From the NCBI RefSeq assembly GCF_000211815.1, contig NZ_GL890930.1, positions 1 to 64,000 on the forward strand: a DNA stretch of 64,000 bases, given 5' to 3'. Numbering within the stretch: position 1 is the first letter of the stretch; every line of letters begins with the position of its first letter. The notes under the pieces are model-generated. The model was given only the letters and a program-made list of their open reading frames with translations. It was not told the origin of the DNA and made no database searches. This DNA is from Moorena producens 3L (GTDB lineage: Bacteria > Cyanobacteriota > Cyanobacteriia > Cyanobacteriales > Coleofasciculaceae). Of this stretch, positions 9,279 through 17,838 are shown one piece after another. A program made the translations under genes and the position numbers.

Positions 9279-10262
9279 TTGTCACCAATCCTAGACCTTC
9301 GTAATCTAGAAACACGCTTTTTCACCCCAGCTGGTACTGTCCATGCTGTCAATGGTATTTCCTTCCAGGTCAATCAAGGGGAAACCCTCGGGATAGTTGG
9401 TGAGTCAGGTTCTGGTAAAAGTATCACCGCCCTGTCGATTATGGGACTAATCCCCTCTCCGCCTGGAAAGATTACCAATGGTGAGGTCATTTTTGAAGGG
9501 CGTGACCTCCAAAAGCTTAGTGAGGGGGAAATGCGGAAAATCCGGGGTAACCGTATCGCTATGATTTTTCAAGACCCCATGACTTCCCTTAACCCAGTAC
9601 TAAAGGTAGAAAGGCAAATTACTGAAGCGCTACGGTTACACCAAGGAATGACCCGAGAGCAAGGACGATCTAGGGCAATTGAACTCTTAGAATTAGTGGG
9701 AATTCCTGGTGCAGCGGAACGGATTAGTAACTATCCCCACCAATTTTCTGGAGGGATGCGCCAGCGAGTCATGATTGCCATGGGATTAGCCTGTAATCCC
9801 CAGTTGCTGATTGCGGATGAACCTACCACTGCTTTGGATGTGACCATCCAAGCCCAAATTGTAGAATTAGTCAAGAAACTGCGCCAGGAAATTGGCATGG
9901 CCGTGATTTGGATTACCCATGATTTGGCGCTATTGGCGGGATTAGCGGATCGGATTTTAGTGATGTATGCCGGTCAAGTAGTAGAACAAGCATCGGTGAT
10001 GGAAATCTATAAAAATCCTCGCCATCCCTATACGATTGGTTTACTCAACAGTATTCCCCGTCTGGATGAACAGCGCCAAGAGCGTTTGCAGACCATTGAA
10101 GGGTTACCACCAGATTTAACTAATTATCCCCAAGGTTGTCCCTTTGCTGCTCGTTGTCCTTTCGTGATTGATAAATGTTGGCAGAACGATCCCACCTTGG
10201 AATTAGTAAGTGTTGACCATGAAGTGGCTTGTTGGGTGAAGCCAGAGTTGAATGGGAGGTAA
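9279..10262 (+). CDS. OppD/DppD-type peptide ABC transporter ATPase
   Basis: The 327-residue ATPase has Walker A GESGSGKS (about 41-48), the signature SGGMRQRV (about 160-167), Walker B LLIADEP and the switch histidine in ITHDLALLAG. The C-terminal oligopeptide-transporter cysteine motif CPFAARCPFVIDKC (about 288-301) marks the OppD/DppD branch. It would energise uptake of peptides or nickel-like substrates. The annotated start is TTG at 9279, directly followed by the conserved SPILDLRNLETRF. No permease or binding protein is adjacent, so its partners lie elsewhere. Confidence 0.9.
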   Translation: MSPILDLRNLETRFFTPAGTVHAVNGISFQVNQGETLGIVGESGSGKSITALSIMGLIPSPPGKITNGEVIFEGRDLQKLSEGEMRKIRGNRIAMIFQDPMTSLNPVLKVERQITEALRLHQGMTREQGRSRAIELLELVGIPGAAERISNYPHQFSGGMRQRVMIAMGLACNPQLLIADEPTTALDVTIQAQIVELVKKLRQEIGMAVIWITHDLALLAGLADRILVMYAGQVVEQASVMEIYKNPRHPYTIGLLNSIPRLDEQRQERLQTIEGLPPDLTNYPQGCPFAARCPFVIDKCWQNDPTLELVSVDHEVACWVKPELNGR

Positions 10263-10320
10263 GCATATGCGCTACGCGCACGCTGCGCGAACAGCAGTCA
10301 GCAGTCAGCGGTCAGCTTAA
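10258..10320. repeat. GTAAGCAT / GCGCACGCTGCGCGAACAG element
   Basis: Directly at the stop of the ATPase gene lies GTAAGCATATGCGCTACGCG, followed by GCACGCTGCGCGAACAG and GTCAGC heptamers. The end, TCAGCTTAAAATAAACCT, recurs at about 12459-12476. It supplies the last codons and stop of the minus-strand ORF at 10312. Confidence 0.7.
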
Positions 10321-10524
10321 AATAAACCTTCCGTATGATTCCTCCAAGTATTTTAGTGCGGCTTCACGGTCTAACAAAGGAGTTAGCTTAGCCTCATCCA
10401 TCGCTTGGTTTAGACAATAATCTTCTAATCTTTCTGATAACTCATCTAAAGAAATGTTTTCTTCTGGAAATAACTGTCGCCACACTTCAATTGATTTTAA
10501 AATGCTATATATAGAGATATTCAT
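10312..10524 (-). CDS. Small acidic protein of unknown function
   Basis: The 70-residue ORF encodes an acidic, helix-rich protein (PEENISLDELSERLEDYCLNQAMDEAKLT region). I do not recognise a family. It follows the DUF433 gene on the same strand after 78 bp, a position where a toxin partner would be expected, but it does not resemble DUF5615. Its last codons and stop come from a dispersed repeat, so the native C-terminus may have been replaced. No clear ribosome-binding site. It could be a remnant. Confidence 0.45.
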   Translation of the reverse strand: MNISIYSILKSIEVWRQLFPEENISLDELSERLEDYCLNQAMDEAKLTPLLDREAALKYLEESYGRFILS

Positions 10525-10602
10525 AGTAATAATGTACAGATATTTTTGATCTTATCTGTTCCCTATTCCCTATTCCATAAAATAATAATTGTCTGGGGCA
10601 TC

Positions 10603-10905
10603 TTACTGCTTTAACTTTTGCTGAACCAAGGACGGTGTTTTTTCTTGCATATCACGGGCAAATTCTTCATCCTCACGAATCTGTTGCCTGATTTCCTCAA
10701 AATGGTCATGATAATAGGCTAAAGCAGCATAGACATCCGCTAGGGTAATAGTAGGGTATTGTGAAACAATTTCATCCGGCGACAATCCTATTCTTTCGTG
10801 CCAAATGACAATATCCTCAACCCGAATACGATGACCGGCAATGCGAGGCTTGCCACCACAAACCCCCGGTGTAATTTCAATATGCTTTGATATGACACTA
10901 CTCAT
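10603..10905 (-). CDS. DUF433 antitoxin-like protein
   Basis: The 100-residue protein shows the DUF433 hallmarks: EITPGVCGGKPRIAGHRIRVEDI near the N-terminus, then LSPDEIVSQYPTITLADVYAALAYYHDH. DUF433 proteins are usually the antitoxin half of VapBC45-like pairs with a DUF5615 PIN-like partner. Here no DUF5615 gene follows; compare the complete pair at 52135-52840. An orphan antitoxin or a pair that lost its toxin is likely. Confidence 0.85.
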   Translation of the reverse strand: MSSVISKHIEITPGVCGGKPRIAGHRIRVEDIVIWHERIGLSPDEIVSQYPTITLADVYAALAYYHDHFEEIRQQIREDEEFARDMQEKTPSLVQQKLKQ

Positions 10906-10954
10906 GTTGTATCCTATTTATACACTGGTTTTACAATTATATATAATTTGTCGC

Positions 10955-11047
10955 AGTTATGAGGTACACTTTTCAACCTCAAACTCCCCCTTTTTAAGGG
11001 GGATTTAGGGGGATCCATTTGTCCATCATGACTACGATAATTGCTAT
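10955..11047. repeat. CCTCAAACTCCCCC dispersed element
   Basis: A single copy of the GAGGTACAC...TTCAACCTCAAACTCCCCC element with arms CCCCCTTTTTAAGGGGGAT, ending at ATAATTGCTATATA. It lies between the DUF433 and Uma2 genes. Confidence 0.8.
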
Positions 11048-11064
11048 ATATCTAACAATAATAT

Positions 11065-11676
11065 CTAAATTCGACTCGATGCCAAAATCTGGTTAGCAGT
11101 TAAACTAAGATTCGGAAATACTTTGGAAACAAGACCATCATCATTTCGGAACAATTGTTTTTGATACTCATCATCTAGTAAAGTGCAAATTGTAATGGTT
11201 GGTTGTTTAGGTTTACCAATATAATCTCTACCACCAATGCCCAGATAATCGACAATCCAGTATTCAGGCACACCTAGTATGGCATAATCTTCAACCTTAC
11301 GAGCATAATCGTTCTGCCAGTTTGTGCTAACAACTTCAACAACAAGCTTGATTGAGGTTCCCAACGTAATCACAGGCTCTTTTTGCCATAATGGTTCATT
11401 TACGAGCCGAGTTCTATCTAATACAATCACATCAGGACGAAAAGCTGTTTGGGTAGCTAAAAGTTTGATCAGACATCGGTAGGGAATAACATAATCTGGG
11501 TATCCTCGGTCAATCTCCACATTTAACTTCCGTCCCACAAACCCTGCTACTTCCTCATGTGGTCCCGTAGGTTCCATGTCAATTAGTTCCCCATCGATTA
11601 GTTCATAGCGTTCGTTGTCACCATACTGGGTAATAAACTGATCAACAGTTATAAATGTTGGTAAAGCTTGAAGCAT
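11065..11676 (-). CDS. Uma2-family (DUF820) restriction-endonuclease-fold protein
   Basis: I start the protein at MLQALPTF (203 residues), since AAGGAG lies 10 nt before that ATG; an upstream ATG at 11736 would add 20 residues. It has the family pattern: ERYELIDGELIDM, FRPDVIVLD, and a PD-(D/E)XK-like end with LVVEVVSTNW...YARKVEDYAILGVPEYWIVD. The family is hugely expanded in cyanobacteria and is often called putative endonuclease; its biological role is unsettled. Monocistronic, with repeats on both sides. Confidence 0.85.
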   Translation of the reverse strand: MLQALPTFITVDQFITQYGDNERYELIDGELIDMEPTGPHEEVAGFVGRKLNVEIDRGYPDYVIPYRCLIKLLATQTAFRPDVIVLDRTRLVNEPLWQKEPVITLGTSIKLVVEVVSTNWQNDYARKVEDYAILGVPEYWIVDYLGIGGRDYIGKPKQPTITICTLLDDEYQKQLFRNDDGLVSKVFPNLSLTANQILASSRI

Positions 11677-11764
11677 TACAATCGAACTCCTTATCTGTGT
11701 CAAATCATGCTGGTAGTGGTAAGCCGGTATTATCAATTCTTAAATCCTAATGGTAAATCGTGGT

Positions 11765-12135
11765 GGATCCAAAATATATAGCGTTGATTGGATTTATCAG
11801 GTACGCTTATCAACCTCAAAGTCCCCCTTTTTAAGGGGGATTTAGGGGGATCGCTGTGGATCCAAAATATATAGCGTTGATTGGATTTATCAGGTACGCT
11901 TATCAACCTCAAAGTCCCCCTTTTTAAGGGGGATTTAGGGGGATCGCTGTGGATCCAAAATATATAGCGTTGATTGGATTTATCAGGTACGCTTATCAAC
12001 CTCAAAGTCCCCCTTTTTAAGGGGGATTTAGGGGGATCGCTGTGGATCCAAAATATATAGCGTTGATTGGATTTATCAGGTACGCTTATCAACCTCAAAG
12101 TCCCCCTTTTTAAGGGGGATTTAGGGGGATCGCTT
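11765..12135. repeat. Four tandem 93-bp repeats
   Basis: Units start at 11765, 11858, 11951 and 12044 (GGATCCAAAATATATAGCG...) and are essentially identical. Each contains one CCTCAAAGTCCCCC element with arms CCCCCTTTTTAAGGGGGAT. Because 93 is a multiple of three, a spurious 156-residue frame opens on the minus strand. This is a recent tandem amplification of the dispersed element. Confidence 0.95.
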
Positions 12136-12201
12136 TGTCCCTCATGGTAGAGATAATTGCTATAATTAAGAAAACTTATTTTCTGTAAAATCCAAAGCAT
12201 C

Positions 12202-12438
12202 ATGACAAAAACTACCTTTTCAGAAATATTAGAAGCAGCCGATGAACTGCCCTTAGACGATCAAGAAAATCTAATTAGTATTTTAATAAATCGTCTTCGC
12301 GATCGCCGAAGAGCCGAGAGAATTAGAGATGTTAAAGAAGCTCAACAAGAGTTTGCCGAAGGAAAATGTCAACCCGTTACTCCTGAACAGCTGATGCAGG
12401 AAATTCGTAAGCATATGCGCTACGCGCACGCTACTTGA
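12202..12438 (+). CDS. Antitoxin-like small protein, C-terminus taken from a repeat
   Basis: The 78-residue protein starts SEILEAADELPLDDQENLISILINRLRDRRRAERIRDVKEAQQEFAEGK when read in blocks, a pattern common to cyanobacterial addiction-module antitoxins whose partner is a RelE/ParE-type toxin. The last nine residues (HMRYAHAT and neighbours) are encoded by GTAAGCATATGCGCTACGCG, the left end of the composite element at 12409-12640. No toxin gene follows. The natural C-terminus and partner were probably lost when the element inserted. Confidence 0.6.
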   Translation: MTKTTFSEILEAADELPLDDQENLISILINRLRDRRRAERIRDVKEAQQEFAEGKCQPVTPEQLMQEIRKHMRYAHAT

Positions 12439-12642
12439 GGTGCGGTCAGCGGTCAGCCGTCAGCTTAAAATAAACCTATGCAGGCCTATGGTCACGCTAC
12501 GCGAACGGGAGAATTTAATAGTTCGAGATTAATGAGAATTGAAAGTCTGGGTAAAAGCCCATTGCGCATAAACTGATAGCTGATAGCTAAATGCTGATAG
12601 CTGACGGCTGATAGCTGATAGCTGACGGCTTAATGCTTACCC
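12409..12642. repeat. Composite element with GTAAGCAT...ATGCTTAC ends
   Basis: It begins GTAAGCATATGCGC inside the preceding ORF, contains GGTCAGC units, a GGTCACGCTACGCGAACG piece, and GATAGCT units (about 12570-12625), and ends AATGCTTACC. The right end abuts the stop of the M61 peptidase gene. Confidence 0.75.
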
Positions 12643-12643
12643 C

Positions 12644-14434
12644 TCAACTCATCTTGGCCAAAGATGCCCCTAACCACCCAGAAAAATTCTGCTGCTGCCC
12701 ATTGGTAGGATTTTTCACTGGCATCACTTGGTAACGACTGGGTTGAGATTTGCGTAATGTAATCGGTAGAGTGACCAATTGATCCTGATGGAATACACTG
12801 AGGTGGATAGTATCACCAGCTTTGTAATCTTTTAAGCGATCGCATAATTGATCCCCATTGACTCGCAACCCATCAATAGCCAGTAACTGATCACCAGCAT
12901 CCACTCCTGCCACTGCCGCAGGAGAATCCATCTCCACAAACTGGATCCAGTCCTGACCATTGTCAGTTCTCACCTTCACCCCCAAGTAAGGCACAGATTC
13001 TTCATCCACAGCCACCACTTGTAAGCCAAAGGGTTTGAGATACTGATTGAAGGGCAATTCCCCAGTACCCTCAATAGTCTTCGAGAAGAAATTACTTAAA
13101 TCTAGCTCTGCTACCGATTCTATAACCTCTCGCAGTTGTTGGGGAGTAAAGCCAATTTCCTGTTTACCAAACTGCTCCCACATCTTCCTGATCACATCAT
13201 CAAGAGAACGCTGATTTCCATGGCGCTCCCGGATTAACAAATCCAGCAATAACGACACCATTTCCCCTTTCAAATAATAAGAAATTTGGTTATTATCACT
13301 ATTCGCATCCCGTCGATAAAGCTTAATCCAGGCATCAAAGCTCGACTCACCCAGTGGCTGCACCTTACGTCCTGGTGTAGTTAAAAAGCGGGTAATTTCT
13401 TTACTCAAATTCTCTAACAAGGTCTTAGCATCATAGATACCAGCTCGTTGGGGAATTAATAAGTCATAGTAACTGGTTGTTCCTTCACAAAACCACAACG
13501 ATGTCGTATAGTTTTCCTTTTCATAGTCAAAGGTTTCTAGGGCTAATGGTCGGATCCGCTTAACATTCCACAAGTGAAAGAACTCATGAGCCACCAGTTG
13601 CAAGAAGCGATTGTACTTATCCTTTGCGCGAAAACCAAACCGCGAATAAATTAACGAACAACTATCCTTATGTTCCAGTCCCCCAAAGCCACTACCAGTT
13701 AGATACAGCAAGAACAAATAGTGGTCATAAGGTAAACCCCCAAACAGCTCAGCTTCTACCTGGATAATCTTCTTAGTATCCTCAATAATCCGTTGTGGGT
13801 CAGCATTCCCCTCTCCCCAGATGGCCAATTGATGGGGTTTGCCCAAAACCTCAAAGTCATAGAGCTTATGATCACCAATTTCAAAGGGACTATCCACTAA
13901 GGTATCGAAATCCCTTGCGTTGAAGGTATTAAATTTGCCTGACACTGCTGGTAAGGGTGTCGTCACCCGCCAATTGGGATTAGGTGGCGCGATAGTAACC
14001 TGGCAAGGGTGTTGTTCAAATCCTGGGATGAAGAAGAACAGAGCAGCACCATTAAAATAACCGTGGCTAGCATCTAAGTGATTAGTGCGTACCGTTAATT
14101 CATTAGCAAAGATACGATAACGCACAGTGATAGCCGAGGCATCACCAGTTTCCACTAGCCAATGATTCTTGGCCAGTTTCCGCCACGGTAAAGACTGGGT
14201 AGGATTACCCCTATCCGCAGAGAAATCTTGTAAATGTCGAGCATACTCCCGCACTAAGTAAGAGCCTGGAGTCCAAACTGGCATCTTTAAATCTAACAAA
14301 GGGGCTTCCCAGCCTTCCACTTGTAGCGTTACCTCAAACAGATGGGATTGAGGCTGAGGCATAGCGACATGGTAGTGAATAGCTAGGGTACTAGTGGCTG
14401 CGCTGCTCCGAAAAATAGTTGTTGCTTCAGTCAT
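12644..14434 (-). CDS. M61 glycyl-aminopeptidase-like protein with PDZ domain
   Basis: The 596-residue protein has an N-terminal beta domain (about 15-190), a zinc-peptidase domain with HEFFH (283-287) in VAHEFFHLWNVKRIRP, and a C-terminal PDZ domain (about 455-550, LGVKVRTDN...VAGVDAGDQLLAIDGLRV). The family cleaves N-terminal glycine or alanine peptides in the few members studied. No signal peptide is evident, so a cytoplasmic location is likely. The length is normal for the family. Monocistronic. Confidence 0.9.
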   Translation of the reverse strand: MTEATTIFRSSAATSTLAIHYHVAMPQPQSHLFEVTLQVEGWEAPLLDLKMPVWTPGSYLVREYARHLQDFSADRGNPTQSLPWRKLAKNHWLVETGDASAITVRYRIFANELTVRTNHLDASHGYFNGAALFFFIPGFEQHPCQVTIAPPNPNWRVTTPLPAVSGKFNTFNARDFDTLVDSPFEIGDHKLYDFEVLGKPHQLAIWGEGNADPQRIIEDTKKIIQVEAELFGGLPYDHYLFLLYLTGSGFGGLEHKDSCSLIYSRFGFRAKDKYNRFLQLVAHEFFHLWNVKRIRPLALETFDYEKENYTTSLWFCEGTTSYYDLLIPQRAGIYDAKTLLENLSKEITRFLTTPGRKVQPLGESSFDAWIKLYRRDANSDNNQISYYLKGEMVSLLLDLLIRERHGNQRSLDDVIRKMWEQFGKQEIGFTPQQLREVIESVAELDLSNFFSKTIEGTGELPFNQYLKPFGLQVVAVDEESVPYLGVKVRTDNGQDWIQFVEMDSPAAVAGVDAGDQLLAIDGLRVNGDQLCDRLKDYKAGDTIHLSVFHQDQLVTLPITLRKSQPSRYQVMPVKNPTNGQQQNFSGWLGASLAKMS

Positions 14435-15099
14435 TACTCAACTTTAGGGATTACCATTTAGCTCTAAGGGTAGCAATCCTCTGAGCAGATAGCATTTTCA
14501 TTTGAGATGTAAACATAGAGGAAACAGGGAATCGGGAATCGGGAATCGGGAATCGGGAATCGGGAATCGGGAATCGGGAAGAGTAGGGAAGAGCGCCGAT
14601 TTTTTGGTGTTATTATCAATCAGCGTTGGGTTTCTGGAATTCAATAAACCGAAAATATTTAAATAATTTGATTTTAAAATAACTAAATAAATTTGATTAT
14701 TGGTAATTTATATTATTAAAATAATATCTAATCTGATAGACAGCAATAACAACGTTATTTGTTTAAAAATATTCCGTTTTAGATACTTATGATGTCTAGC
14801 AATCCGTCTAGGAATTGTGAGAATTTTTGCTCCCGACTCCCGATTCCCGATTCCCGATTCCCGACTCCCTCGGTGCGCTTTCCGTAGGCGAATTAAATTC
14901 GCCACGGGTCGCACCGCTCCCGACTCCCGACTCCCTGTTCCCTTTACTAAATCTTAGGTCTTCGACCTGTCCAAAACAATTGATAATTAACTAGGGTAAT
15001 GTCCATGTCTCCCGACCCTTACAACAGCGGTAGAGAGAGACTTATGACATCCCCCAAGGACCCACCACTAGTTAAACCCAAAGCCCCAGCGCTGATTTT
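14435..15099. repeat. Intergenic repeats: heptamers and 44-bp palindrome
   Basis: GGGAATC units lie at about 14526-14580, and CCCGACT/CCCGATT units at about 14828-14870 and 14917-14945. Between the latter is a full GGTGCGCTTTCC...GGGTCGCACC palindrome at 14872-14915. The AT-rich part 14600-14800 shows no gene. The 90 bp before 15100 probably hold the debranching-enzyme promoter. Confidence 0.8.
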
Positions 15100-17346
15100 A
15101 TGGATCTACAGATTATCGAACGAGATGGTAGACGATACCTTCCTACCGAGCAGTTGTCGATGACCGAATGGCCTCGGCTCACCACAAACCAACCTCTACC
15201 AACCCTTCCTCTCAAAGTAGATGACCTGTTTTTAATCACAGATACCCTAGGGAATATTTCGGGGAACTTAGAAAACGAAAATAATAGCACAACCGGGTTA
15301 TTTTGTCAAGATACCCGCTTTCTCTCTCGCTTAGAGTTACAAATTGAAGGGCAACTGCCCATTCCCCTGAGTAGCAGTGCTGAGGAAGGATTTGTCCTAT
15401 CGGTGATGTGTTGCAATCCCCGTTCACCTAATCTTCCCCCAAAAACCCTAGGCATTCAGCGGCAGCTAGCCCTCCATGGTGGCTTATGGGAAGAAATTGT
15501 AATCACCAATTACGACACTCAACCCCTTAGCTTCAGCGTCAGCCTCAGTTTTGATGCCGATTTTAAAGACTGGTTTGAAGTCAGGGGTCATCAGCGACAG
15601 CAGCGGGGAACTCTGCTGCATTTACTACCGCCTGATATCGATTTAGAGACGCTGTTAACCCTAAGTGAGTTCAACACCGATACCATCAACCTAGCTTACC
15701 AGGGACTGGATAACTCCCTGATTGAATCTCAGATCGACTTTACTCACCGTCTCCCAGACACCTACAAAGGGAACACAGGGGTTTGGGACTTGTGCCTCAA
15801 GCCTGGCGCTACTGAAACCTTAGGCTATCGACTGGAACTGCTCACCCACAAAGCGCGAATCACTACAGCTAAAATTCCAGCCACCCTTGAACAAGCTAAG
15901 ACCGCTAACTTACTCCAAAACCAGGAATGGTATAAACGGGTAACTCACATTAGCTGCGATAATGAAACCCTTAACCAAGTGATTTCTCGGGCAATACGAG
16001 ACATCTTTTTACTAAGGCAGACTATTAATGGCTGCACAGTTCTTTCCGCAGGAGTACCTCGGTTTTCCACCTTGTTTGGCCGAGATTCCATAATTGCTGC
16101 CTCACAAACCTTAATTCTTGACCCTACCATCCCCAAAGGGACTCTGGAAATTTTAGCCCAGTACCAAGGCCAAGAGGATAACCCATTGCGGGATGAGCAA
16201 CCGGGTAAGATTTTGCATGAACTCCGGGTTGGGGAATTGGCTCGCTGTCGGGAAATTCCTCACACTCCCTACTACGGTACAGTTGATGCTACCCCACTCT
16301 GGCTGATGCTCTATGCCGATTACTATGCTTGGACCAATGACACAACTACCCGAGACCAGCTCTGGCCCCATGCTTTGGCGGCCATGGATTGGATTGATCG
16401 TCAATCTCAGCAAAACGGCTATCTCTGTTATCAGCGCCAGTCCAAAAAAGGTTTGCGTAATCAAGGGTGGAAGGATTCCGGTGATTCCATGGTCACTCGT
16501 GATGGTTCCCTAGCAACGGGAGCGATCGCATTATGCGAAGTCCAAGCTTATGTCTATGGTGCTAAAACTAGACTCAGCCATCTGGCCAGGATCAAGCAGC
16601 GAATTGATTTAGCCGAGCGTTGGGAAAACCAAGCCAAGGAACTCAAGCAACGCTTCAACCAGGATTTTTGGCTAGAGGACCTAGACTTCTGTGCCTTAGC
16701 ACTAGATGGACAAGGAAAACTCGTAGATAGCATAACCTCCAATCCTGGTCATTGCTTGTCTTTGGGCATTTTTACCCCAGAAAAAGCAGCTAGTGTAGCA
16801 AAGCGACTGTTAGCACCAGATATGTTCAATGGTTGGGGGATTCGTACCCTTAGTAATCAATCCGCCGCTTACAACCCGATCAGCTATCACGTGGGATCAG
16901 TCTGGCCCCACGAAAATTCCTTGATTGCGGTAGGATTGCGTACGCTAAATCAAGTCGATCAAGCCTTAAAAATTGCCCAAGGCATGATTGACATGACAGT
17001 TGAGCAACCCTACTATCGTCCTCCAGAACTATTCTCTGGTTACCAGCGCACTTCCAACAGCTCTCCGGTAAAGTATCCAGGAGCCTGTCCTCTCCAAGCC
17101 TGGGCAACTGGCAGCATTTTCCAACTGCTGCAAATGATGGTGAATTTGCGACCGGATGCTCCAGGAAAAAATTTACGTATTTTCCGACCAACTTTACCAA
17201 ATTTTATCAATCAACTCTTAGTTCGTAACTTGCGGATTGGCTCAACGGTGCTAGACTTGCAATTGGAACGATCTGATACAACCACCACCTGTAAAGTGGT
17301 CAAAAATTCCGGTAACCTCACGGTTGTGATCCAAAGCTCCAGTTAA
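15100..17346 (+). CDS. Glycogen-debranching-enzyme-like amylo-alpha-1,6-glucosidase
   Basis: The 748-residue protein has an N-terminal beta-sandwich domain of the GDE_N-bis type (about 40-240, LFLITDTLGNISG...GLFCQDTRFLSRLELQIEG). A six-hairpin (alpha/alpha) barrel follows (about 295-710), with GVPRFSTLFGRDSIIA, RDGSLATGAIALCEVQ and NPISYHVGSVWPHENSLIA. Relatives act on alpha-1,6 branches or related oligosaccharides. It heads the sugar block with sucrose synthase and a GH65 phosphorylase, so a role in glycogen or compatible-solute turnover is inferred. Substrate is not provable from sequence. Confidence 0.85.
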   Translation: MDLQIIERDGRRYLPTEQLSMTEWPRLTTNQPLPTLPLKVDDLFLITDTLGNISGNLENENNSTTGLFCQDTRFLSRLELQIEGQLPIPLSSSAEEGFVLSVMCCNPRSPNLPPKTLGIQRQLALHGGLWEEIVITNYDTQPLSFSVSLSFDADFKDWFEVRGHQRQQRGTLLHLLPPDIDLETLLTLSEFNTDTINLAYQGLDNSLIESQIDFTHRLPDTYKGNTGVWDLCLKPGATETLGYRLELLTHKARITTAKIPATLEQAKTANLLQNQEWYKRVTHISCDNETLNQVISRAIRDIFLLRQTINGCTVLSAGVPRFSTLFGRDSIIAASQTLILDPTIPKGTLEILAQYQGQEDNPLRDEQPGKILHELRVGELARCREIPHTPYYGTVDATPLWLMLYADYYAWTNDTTTRDQLWPHALAAMDWIDRQSQQNGYLCYQRQSKKGLRNQGWKDSGDSMVTRDGSLATGAIALCEVQAYVYGAKTRLSHLARIKQRIDLAERWENQAKELKQRFNQDFWLEDLDFCALALDGQGKLVDSITSNPGHCLSLGIFTPEKAASVAKRLLAPDMFNGWGIRTLSNQSAAYNPISYHVGSVWPHENSLIAVGLRTLNQVDQALKIAQGMIDMTVEQPYYRPPELFSGYQRTSNSSPVKYPGACPLQAWATGSIFQLLQMMVNLRPDAPGKNLRIFRPTLPNFINQLLVRNLRIGSTVLDLQLERSDTTTTCKVVKNSGNLTVVIQSSS

Positions 17347-17442
17347 TGGCAAAGGGAAAGGACAAAGCATAGGGCTATAAATTTGTCCGGCGTGACAGTG
17401 GTAAGGCTTTCATAGAATTGACCCTGACCACTAAGCGCTGAT

Positions 17443-17515
17443 CTCCCACGCACTGCCTTTATACTTGCCCAGTTATGATGATCGGCAAGCTGTCTTGACC
17501 ATTAGTGCGTGGGAG
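17443..17515. other. Nested RNA hairpin between debranching enzyme and sucrose synthase
   Basis: A 12-bp perfect stem (CTCCCACGCACT at 17443-17454, AGTGCGTGGGAG at 17504-17515) encloses a second 6-bp stem (CTTGCC 17464-17469, GGCAAG 17484-17489). It has no U-tract. It could be a processing or stabilising structure in the intercistronic RNA, or a mobile palindrome. The rest of 17347-17838 shows no gene. Confidence 0.5.
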
Positions 17516-17698
17516 TTGAAACCTATTGTTCAGGGTGTTTGAGTGTAGGTTATTTATCCTGCTGAAATTTTAATCAAAATTAAAAGCTTAATTGTTTCCA
17601 TGTATTTTCCAACTGCCTTGTCGATCTAGGGGAATCATGTAAATATGGCGGTTGCTTACTTAAAGCTTGGCACACCCCGCCCTAATTCCAATCAAGAT

Positions 17699-17802
17699 AG
17701 TGGGGTAAGCTATTGCCCCACTGCCAGAAGATCCCAAGGAGTGAGCCAATCTCCCACGACAATCCTACTCCCTGCTAGCCAAGGGCTAGAGCGGGAGTAG
17801 GT
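17699..17802 (+). promoter_or_regulatory. Two hairpins in the sucrose synthase leader
   Basis: AGTGGGG...CCCCACT forms a stem at about 17699-17722. CCTACTCCC + CTAGCC pairs with GGCTAG + GGGAGTAGG at about 17764-17802, ending 37 bp before the susA ATG. Neither has a U-run, so leader structure rather than termination is suggested. Regulation by them is inference. Confidence 0.4.
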
Positions 17803-17838
17803 TACAGACCCACCATGGACAAGACACGCTAAGTTACT

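Noticed and set aside
11733..12203. 156-residue minus-strand frame
   Set aside because: Arises only because the 93-bp repeat unit is divisible by three. The protein is a four-fold repeat of the mobile element.
14708..14914. 68-residue minus-strand frame
   Set aside because: Starts in a 44-bp-family palindrome and runs through heptamers. A repeat by-product.
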